From: GCA-2699445 sp032127075
Lineage (GTDB): Bacteria; Actinomycetota; Actinomycetes; S36-B12; GCA-2699445
Direction of reading: 5' to 3'
DNA length: 14,211 nt
NCBI GenBank assembly: GCA_032127075.1
Contig: JAQAZZ010000032.1
Span: forward strand, 1-14,211
The position numbers and the translations under genes were made by a program. A model generated the notes under the pieces. That model had not been told where the DNA came from, did not search any database, and was given only the letters and a program-made list of their open reading frames with translations. This document shows, in pieces, positions 6,467-13,300 of the stretch; the first letter of the stretch is position 1, and each line of letters begins with the position of its first letter.

Positions 6467-7414
6467 ATGTATAGACGTGTTGTCGCCGCGGCCGCTGTCC
6501 TTCTGCTCGTGGCAGGTTGCGCAGCGCCCGGCACCGTTTCGGGACCTGCTGGTGACGCCGAGGCTCCGGCAGGCAGCACCGAAGTCGCGCCCGAGGGCCG
6601 CACGGCATCCGGATCGGACGGCGCCGCCGATGCGGTCGCAGCCCAGCGGGAGGTGGTGCGCACCGCGGCGGTCAGCCTCGTCGCTGACGATCCTGTGACG
6701 ACGGGCGATGACATCGCCGCGATAGCCGTGGCCGCGGAAGGGTATGTAGCCGCTGTAGGTTCCGGCGATGGCGGCTGCACGGCTGGCTCCGCCGACGACC
6801 CCACGCCGCCGTCCTGCTCGAGCGGCGGTTCCCCAGCGTCCGACCAGCAGGTGACAATCACCATCAGAGTGCCGGCCGCCGCCTACGACGACGCCGTGGC
6901 GCAGATCCGCGCACTGGGCGACGTGCGCTCGGTCTCGGTGAACGCCGACGATGTCACCGGTGCCGCCGTCGACCTGAAGGCGCGCATCAAGGCACAGCAA
7001 GCCAGCGTCGACCGGCTCGCGACCCTGATGAAGCGTGCGGAGACGGTCGCCGATGTGGTGGCGATCGAGAAGGAACTCGCCCGGCGGCAGGAAACCCTGG
7101 AATCGCTGCAGGCACAGCAGCGCCGCCTCGCCGACGCCGTTGCCCTGGCCACGATCACCACGACGGTCCTGACCCCCGCGCGCGCCGATTCCGTCGCACC
7201 TCCCGAGCCGCAGTGGTGGAACGAGCCGTGGGAAACCTTCTGGCGGACCTGGGGGCAACTGCTAGTCATCGCTGCCGCTGTCTCCCCACTGGTCATCATC
7301 GGGGGTGCCATCGCCTGGCTGGTGCTGTGGCTGCGCCGGCGCTCCCGAAGACGCAGGCCGGCAGCCGCTGAGCCGACCGCCGCCGCGCCGGCCGCCGCCG
7401 AACCAGAGGCCTGA
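6467..7414 (+). CDS. DUF4349-domain lipoprotein with C-terminal membrane helix
   Basis: A 315-aa envelope protein. The N-terminus has a basic MYRR, a hydrophobic core and a lipobox LVAGC with C18, so it should be lipid-anchored. After a low-complexity linker (19-58), the DUF4349 region runs from about 59 to 235. It includes a coiled-coil segment (about 170-222) starting at VDLKARIKAQQASVDRLATL, which is characteristic of this family of putative anti-sigma-like or stress-related envelope proteins of unknown function. A strong membrane helix follows (about 264-289), then an Arg-rich stop-transfer and an Ala/Pro tail placed in the cytoplasm. An insertion with C104 and C117 may form a disulfide. 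ATG 6467 is chosen because it gives a compact signal peptide; GTG 6419 would add 16 residues. No clear ribosome binding site or promoter was seen upstream of either. Confidence 0.88.
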   Translation: MYRRVVAAAAVLLLVAGCAAPGTVSGPAGDAEAPAGSTEVAPEGRTASGSDGAADAVAAQREVVRTAAVSLVADDPVTTGDDIAAIAVAAEGYVAAVGSGDGGCTAGSADDPTPPSCSSGGSPASDQQVTITIRVPAAAYDDAVAQIRALGDVRSVSVNADDVTGAAVDLKARIKAQQASVDRLATLMKRAETVADVVAIEKELARRQETLESLQAQQRRLADAVALATITTTVLTPARADSVAPPEPQWWNEPWETFWRTWGQLLVIAAAVSPLVIIGGAIAWLVLWLRRRSRRRRPAAAEPTAAAPAAAEPEA

Positions 7415-7431
7415 TCTGGCAGCATCAGCGG

Positions 7432-8643
7432 GTGCCCCGCCGACAATCCCTGTCCCCGCAGCAGGCACGCCGAACCCTGCTGGCGGCCCAGGGGTTCACC
7501 CGGAAACACCCCGCCGCAGTCGGCCCGCAACGACTCGCCGCAGCGGTGGATCGACTGTCGCTGGTTCAGGTGGATTCGGTGAATGTGCTGGCCCGCGCCC
7601 ACTACTTGCCGTTGTTCAGCAGGCTCGGCGCCTACCGACGGGAGAGCCTGGACCGACTGTCGGCCATCGCACCGGTCCGCCTCTTCGAGTACTGGGGCCA
7701 CGAGGCTTCGCTGCTGCCCGTCGAACTGCAGCCGTTGCTGCGCTGGCGGATGGCGGAGCACCACGCATGGTCGGGCGTGGCAGAAACCGCGACCGAGAAC
7801 CCCCGGCGGGTCGCCCAAGTCCGCCAGGTTCTGGCCGACCATGGTCCGCTCAACGGGCAGCAGCTCGAAGCCGTGTTGGAGTCCGGCCAGGCCCGCTCGC
7901 GGGACCGTTGGGGCTGGAACTGGTCGATCACCAAGCACATCGTCGAGCATCTGTTCTGGACCGGCGAGGTCACGGCCATCGGCCGCGACAGCAGTTTCCG
8001 GCGCCGGTACGACCTCGCGCAGCGAGTGCTGCCGCCGGATGTGATTCACAGCCCGACCCCTACCCGTGAGGCAGCCATCAGGCGGCTTGTCGAGCGGTCG
8101 GCCCGTTCACTGGGGGTCGCCACGATCAGCGATCTGCAGGACTACTTCCGACTCCCGGCGGCGGACACCAGAATCGCGGTGCAGGAACTCGCCGACGACC
8201 ACACCTTGCTGCCGGTGACGGTGCCCGGCTGGCAGCAGGCGTGGCTCCACGCCGACGCGGCGGTCCCCCGCAGGGTCGCGGCGCAAGCGCTGCTCGTCCC
8301 CTTCGACCCCCTCATCTGGGAACGCCGCCGGGTCGAGCGGGCGTTCGGGATGCGCTACCGCATCGAGATCTACGTCCCGGCCGCGAAACGGGAGTACGGC
8401 TACTACGTGTTGCCATTCCTCCTCGGCGAGGACCTCGTAGCGCGCGTGGACCTCAAGGCCGACCGCCACAGCAGCACTCTGCTCGTGCAGTCGGCCTGGG
8501 TGGAAGCGGATCACGACCCCGACACTGTCGCCGGGCCGCTCATGAGCAGCCTGCGGGAACTGGCCTCCTGGTTGGGCCTGGCGGAAGTGGCTGTTCGAAA
8601 CCGCGGCACGCTGTCGCCCGCATTGGCGGCCTGCTGCGACTAG
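7432..8643 (+). CDS. YcaQ/AlkX-family winged-helix DNA glycosylase (HTH_42)
   Basis: A 403-aa protein of the HTH_42 family, whose members AlkZ (Streptomyces) and YcaQ/AlkX (E. coli) excise alkylated bases and unhook interstrand crosslinks using tandem winged helices. LVQVDSVNVLARAHYLPLFS (44-63) carries the catalytic motif QxD (Q46, D48) characteristic of the YcaQ/AlkX branch, rather than the QxQ of antibiotic-self-resistance AlkZ. YWGHEASLLP (88-97) is another family hallmark. Length and domain order are normal and nothing is missing. The GTG start at 7432 lies 17 bp after the DUF4349 stop, with CAGCAT 6 nt upstream as a possible weak -10 and no Shine-Dalgarno. No antibiotic biosynthesis genes are nearby, so a general repair role is likelier than self-resistance. 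The last 104 bp overlap the oppositely oriented nuclease gene. Confidence 0.93.
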   Translation: MPRRQSLSPQQARRTLLAAQGFTRKHPAAVGPQRLAAAVDRLSLVQVDSVNVLARAHYLPLFSRLGAYRRESLDRLSAIAPVRLFEYWGHEASLLPVELQPLLRWRMAEHHAWSGVAETATENPRRVAQVRQVLADHGPLNGQQLEAVLESGQARSRDRWGWNWSITKHIVEHLFWTGEVTAIGRDSSFRRRYDLAQRVLPPDVIHSPTPTREAAIRRLVERSARSLGVATISDLQDYFRLPAADTRIAVQELADDHTLLPVTVPGWQQAWLHADAAVPRRVAAQALLVPFDPLIWERRRVERAFGMRYRIEIYVPAAKREYGYYVLPFLLGEDLVARVDLKADRHSSTLLVQSAWVEADHDPDTVAGPLMSSLRELASWLGLAEVAVRNRGTLSPALAACCD

Positions 8644-9175
8644 CCCCTGCCCCGGGAGTCGCGGTTGCGCCAGACGATCCGCCGGTGCTGCCGGTGCCGC
8701 CGGAGGTGGGGTTGAAGCCGCAGACGTTGCGCTGCTTTCGGTCGAGGCGGTGGTAGCGCTTCTGTTTCCGGTGCCACTCGTATCCGTCGCGGCTGTCGTA
8801 TCGCGCAACGGCGAGACCGCGCCGGATCAGGTAGACGCCGAGGTCGCGGCCGCGGGGGTCCTTCACATAGCGCAGTTTGCGCTGGTACCGGTCCTTGTTG
8901 TCGGTCGTGGCCGACTTGCGGAGGCGGAAACCGTCGGACACGAACCGTGACGTGGCACGCTTGGCGCGGTCGTAGCCGCACTGCCCGCGCTCCGGGGTGT
9001 CGATCCCGATGACACGCACCGTCTGAGTGCGGCCCGTGACCCAGACGGTGTCGCCGTCCACCGCGCCGCCACGCAGCAGCCGGCTGCCGGCCGCATCAGC
9101 CGGGAGCGCCCCGCCACCCATCAGCAAGGCAGCGGCCAAACCCGCCACCACCGGTGATGCCAACCTGGCCTTCAT
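8540..9175 (-). CDS. Secreted staphylococcal-nuclease-like (thermonuclease) protein
   Basis: A 211-aa protein with a Sec signal peptide (residues 1-29, ALPADAA cleavage region) and an SNase domain (about 31-152). The catalytic set of S. aureus nuclease is intact: VDGDTV with D40 and D42, R54, IDTPE with D59, T60 and E62, and R99 in DRYQRKLRYV. It should be a Ca2+-dependent extracellular DNase/RNase. C66 and C152 may pair. Past residue 153 the chain becomes a Gly/Ser/Thr linker and then a Pro/Arg tail that runs antisense over the last 104 bp of the glycosylase gene. That tail matches no domain I recognise. A single-base shift near 8645-8655 would instead end the protein at a TAG at 8642-8640, touching the glycosylase stop, so the annotated C-terminus is doubtful. 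The start at 9175 is chosen for the signal peptide; a weak G-rich site (GGGGGG) lies about 5 nt upstream. Confidence 0.88.
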   Translation of the reverse strand: MKARLASPVVAGLAAALLMGGGALPADAAGSRLLRGGAVDGDTVWVTGRTQTVRVIGIDTPERGQCGYDRAKRATSRFVSDGFRLRKSATTDNKDRYQRKLRYVKDPRGRDLGVYLIRRGLAVARYDSRDGYEWHRKQKRYHRLDRKQRNVCGFNPTSGGTGSTGGSSGATATPGAGASRSRPPMRATACRGFEQPLPPGPTRRPVPAGCS

Positions 9176-9226
9176 CTCGACCCCCCGAGCAGCAGGCCCG
9201 CCGACTTGCGACGCACTCTCGTCTCG

Positions 9227-9255
9227 AGGGTAGGTTGCCCGAGGTGCAGCCCCAA
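9227..9255 (-). promoter_or_regulatory. Sigma-70-type promoter of the nuclease gene
   Basis: On the minus strand TTGGGG (9255-9250) and TACCCT (9232-9227) are separated by exactly 17 bp. Transcription would start near 9220, giving a leader of about 45 nt before the ATG at 9175. It lies in the 116-bp gap after the CAP-domain gene, so the nuclease need not depend on read-through. Confidence 0.55.
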
Positions 9256-9291
9256 ATCCTCGACAAGGGGTCCCGTGGTGAGGTGAGAGAC

Positions 9292-10158
9292 TCAAGCTCG
9301 GCTTCGGCCGAACGTCAGAGTCCACGAGTTGGTGGTCTCACTGTTTGTTGCGTAGCCGATTCCGATGCGATCCACTTCAGGGTCGAACAGCCGCGAGCAA
9401 CTCAACTCCCAGTCCTTCATAGCCACCAGAACGCCATCGGCGTCGGCCACCCGGGGGCACACCACCGCGGTCTCCGAGACGAAAGCGCCGGTGAATCCGG
9501 AACGCCTCAAGTCGGCCAGGAAATCGTTGTCGCGGCCGCTCGCCCGATCGTCGGCGTGCCACTGCGCCAGAGCCCCCAACTCCTTGCTGTAGCCAATCGG
9601 CTGTAGCGCGGGACCCTTCGTCCCGTCACACGTCACGCCCGCTGCGCGGGCAGCGTTGATCCGCTCGAGGACTTCGCCCACAGCGCCCGCGGGCGGCGGC
9701 GAGGCTGGGGCCACGATCGGAGGTGTCGGCTGAGGCGGCAACACCGAGGGCTCGCCAGCGCGACGGAAGGCAACCGCCACGCTGCGTTGGCTGGCGCGCT
9801 TCACGCGTACCGACTTCGAAGCCGCCACCGGCACGTACTTGATCCCGGCCACGTTCTTGGCACGAGGAAGGATGCGGTATCGGCCGGGCAGCAGCCCCCT
9901 CAGCTTCTTCGATTCCGCAACCTTGATAGTCGTGCGGTACTTCTTGGGTCCTTTGACCTTGACCTTCACCGGCCTGGGCGGGATGTCGCCGGTCAGTCGG
10001 ACGAGCAACCGCCCATCGCGCGCCTTCGCCCCGAGTGTCGGTGACGGGGATTCCTGAGCCATGGTCGGCGCCGGCCCCAGCGCCAGGATCAGCGTTAAGG
10101 AGCCGAGGGCGGCAATGGCTGGGAAGCCTTCAGCGCGGGTCCGAGTCACTTGTTCCAC
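9292..10158 (-). CDS. Exported CAP-superfamily (SCP/PR-1-like) protein with N-terminal beta-rich basic domain
   Basis: A 288-aa protein. A signal peptide (hydrophobic 12-30, TMAQ near 32-35) leads to a Lys/Arg-rich, probably beta-sandwich segment (about 47-133; VKVKVKGPKKY, GLLPGRYRI), a Pro-rich linker (136-158) and a CAP domain (160-288) with VLERINAARAAGVTC, H201, SET with E229, the DWELS motif (249-253), RIGIGYA and the final WTLTFG strand. The second histidine of the usual CAP cavity, normally just after W..S, is not there (CSRLF), so metal binding may be lost or altered. Bacterial CAP proteins are secreted, with roles mostly unknown. GTG 10158 has GACAGT 6 nt upstream; GTG 10149 has AGGTGG 5 nt upstream and is an equally good start. 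The gene diverges from the large adhesin gene and precedes the nuclease. Confidence 0.82.
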   Translation of the reverse strand: MEQVTRTRAEGFPAIAALGSLTLILALGPAPTMAQESPSPTLGAKARDGRLLVRLTGDIPPRPVKVKVKGPKKYRTTIKVAESKKLRGLLPGRYRILPRAKNVAGIKYVPVAASKSVRVKRASQRSVAVAFRRAGEPSVLPPQPTPPIVAPASPPPAGAVGEVLERINAARAAGVTCDGTKGPALQPIGYSKELGALAQWHADDRASGRDNDFLADLRRSGFTGAFVSETAVVCPRVADADGVLVAMKDWELSCSRLFDPEVDRIGIGYATNSETTNSWTLTFGRSRA

Positions 10159-10266
10159 CTACCCACTGTCCTCCGGCCTCGGGGCCACCGCAAGAACCTC
10201 ATAATCGGGATCCGGGTAGGCGCGCCCACCCCGTGACCGGCCGGACGAACACACCACACCCGGACA

Positions 10267-10319
10267 TTCCGGAAACACCCACCGAGACCGTTCCGTAACC
10301 GAAACAATATGTGGTTACG
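10267..10319. promoter_or_regulatory. Candidate operator and promoter region between the CAP and adhesin genes
   Basis: A perfect inverted repeat, cgtaacc (10294-10300) and ggttacg (10313-10319) with a 12-bp AT-rich spacer, is the size and shape of a dimeric repressor site. Its spacer contains -10-like CAATAT (10305-10310, rightward) and TATTGT on the other strand, so a bound protein would block RNA polymerase. A second perfect palindrome, TTCCGGAA, lies at 10267-10274. A GGAAAC (10271-10276) followed 13 nt later by GTT loosely resembles an ECF-sigma promoter. The regulator is not in this window. Confidence 0.5.
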
Positions 10320-10369
10320 AGAGCCGCCGCGCAATGCCACCGGCGGGTCGACGAAGGGATGCCGTCGAG

Positions 10370-13300
10370 ATGCTACACCCGTCCCATAGCCTGCGCGCCT
10401 GGGTGAGCCTGGTGGTCGTACTCGCCCTCCTGGTGGGATCCGGCGTGGCCTACGCACTGGTTGTGCCCGCAGCCGCCGAAGAGACGCGCGGGCCGGAGAG
10501 TGATCCTCAGGCCGGGGCCGAATCGGCCGACGCCGAGCCTAAGACCGTCAAGGTCCGCAGGATGAAGGTGAAACCGCGCAAAGACGGCTTCACCGTGAAG
10601 TGGCGCCACTTCGGCCACAAGGGCAACTACGAGGTCCAGGTTAGGGAGAAGGACGGTTCCTGGCGTTCGCTGCCCACCACCGCCAAGGAGGTCAGGGGCG
10701 AGAAGGCCTCGAAGCGCTTTGATGTGAAGGCACGCTTCAAGGGCTTCGAGAAGGGCAAGCGGTACAAGATCCGCGTCGTCTCCTATGCCGCGGCATCGGC
10801 TGAGGAACCAGCGTCCGAGTCCAGTCCGGCAAGTCCGACCCCGAGCGGCAGTCCGAGCGGCGAGGCCCCCATGGCCCGGGCTGATGGCCTGGATCCGGTG
10901 CCGGCGGACGACCCCGCCGCCGACCAGCCCATCGCGAGCAACGTGATCGCCTTCTCGGTTCCACCGGCCTCCGGCAACAACGCCGTCATCGCCGTCAAGG
11001 TCGGCGGCGAGCGCCCGTCCAGGGCATCCGTCGGACCGCTGCAGGGTGTGGAACTGCAGCTGTACGACGGCCGGAACTACCCGACCACACCGGTTGTCGG
11101 GGGCTGGGCCAAGTGCACGTCGGATGCGGACGGCGACTGCAGTTTCGTGGTGCCGAACACAAGTCGTGGACAAGCGAACCGGGACCGTCGCTTCTGGATC
11201 GTGCGCACGGCCTCGCCGAACGGCTACTACTCCCCCTCCCCCGATCGGCTGGTGACCGGCCCCAGCCGGCGCCTGGCGCCGAGCCCGTACGAGTTCCGCA
11301 CCGGATCAGAGTTGCGCGCTGGGACGACCTACACTTCCACCCGCGACTTCATGCTCGGAACCGGCAACGGGATTCGCACCGCCTCCGGCGGGATCTGGCA
11401 GGTGGCCCGCGAGAACCCGGCGCTGCCGCAGAAGTGCGGCCTGAATGTCGCCCTGGTGCTGGACCTGTCCGGATCGGTCGGCTCAGCTCTGCCGCAGTTG
11501 AAGTCTGCGGCCAATACGTTCACCGATTCCCTGGTCGGCACGCCGTCGCAGGTCGGCCTGTTCACGTTCGCGGCGACCGCCCCGGCTAACAACGGCAACA
11601 ACCGCAACCGCCCGCTCACTTCGGTGTCAACGCAGGACGGCGCCAACCAGGTGAAAGGCTGGGTCAACGGGCTGACGTCCAGCGGTGCCACGAACTGGGA
11701 CCGCGGGCTGTACCAGGTCGCGGAGAGCACCGCGGACTACGACGTTGCCGTGGTCATCACCGACGGCAACCCGACCGTCTACGGCAACCAGGAAGGGCCG
11801 GGCTCCTTCACCCGCTTCCGGGAAGTTGAAGAGGGTGTGTTCTCCGCCAACTCGATCAAGGCCGAAGGGACCCGGGTCATCGCCTTTGGCGTAGGCGCTG
11901 GGCTGGGCGGGAACCCCGACAACCTCAAGGCCATCTCGGGCCCGCAAGCCGACTCCGACTACTACCAGACCCGGGACTTCGGACAGGTCGGAGACCTGCT
12001 GCGCAACCTGGCCCTCGGCGAGTGCGAGGGATCGGTGTCGGTGCTGAAGTGGGAGGCACCCCCCTCCTCGAATCCCGACAGCATCGCTGGGGCGGTGCCC
12101 GCCGGCGGGTGGACGTTCGACGCTGCCACGTCGGCGATCGGTGTCGGAGTTTCCCCGTCGTCCGACGAGACCGACCCCGCCACGGGGGCGGTGAACTTCG
12201 ACCTGTCCTTCCCGCGGGGTACTCCGTCGGCTCCGGTCACGATCACTGAGACCGCCCAGCAGGGCTTCACCCTCATCCAACGCAACGGGGTGAACGCCGA
12301 ATGCCGCCGGCTCGACAACGGCCGATCGGTGAGCGTCACCAACTCTGGGCGGTTGGGCTTCACCGTTGACGCCAACGCCGCCTACGGCGTCACCTGCAAC
12401 GTCTACAACCGCGCCCCCAACCCCGAGGCCAGCGTCACGGTGGCCAAGGAGTGGGTGGTCAACGAGGTCCTCGCCGACGGCACGGTGAAGGACACCAGCA
12501 CCTACCCCGACGGGGAACAGCCCGACGACCTGATCGCCGGACTGTCCGTGGACGGGACCAACGAGCAGTTCGGTGAAACCCTGACCGGTTTCCAGGAGGC
12601 CGACACGGTCTCCCTCACGGAGACCCTCGACATCAGGCTGCGACAGTGCGAGGTGGTCTCCAGCAGGGTGACCGATGACAACGGGCTCCCGATCGACCAA
12701 CCCATCGACGACACCACCGCCTACCAGGCCACGCTTCAGGCCGGCGACAACACCTACACCATCAGAAACACCGTGAACTGTGAGACCCGGCTCACCCTCG
12801 GCAAGTCCGTAGTCAACGGTGATGCCCAGCCGGACGAATGGACCCTCACAGCCACGGGCGGGGCTGGAGCACTGACCGGGCCGGTTGGGATCGCCGGCGT
12901 GGATGCCGACGTCACCCCGGGAGCCCGCTACCTACTGAGCGAGAGCGACGGCGACCCCGCCTACGCCCAGTTCACCAACCCGGACGCCACCATCCCCAGC
13001 GGCGCGACGGGAAGCTGGGACTGCCGCGAGATCGACAAAGACGCCAACGGCAACGTGGTGACCGTCCCCGGATTCGCCGACGGGCTCAACGGCGCCGTGC
13101 GCGTGCCCATCGGCACGTGGGTGTCCTGCACCGCCTCCAACGAAACCGCGGAACTCACCCTGCTCAAGACGGTACAGAACGACGACGGCGGCACAGCCGC
13201 GCCGGACGACTGGCAACTCACCGCAACCCCCACCGGCAACCCGCCCGCCGGACTGAACGCCGAAACAGTCACCGGCAGCGATCAGCAGTCGCCGGCCAAC

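Noticed and set aside
6218..8049. Two long open frames on the minus strand (6218-7258 and 6883-8049)
   Set aside because: Both are antisense to the lipoprotein and glycosylase genes and have no domain, signal peptide or ribosome binding site of note.
10373..12700. Long minus-strand open frames (10373-11173 and 11627-12700)
   Set aside because: Shadows of the adhesin gene, which has continuous domain structure on the plus strand.
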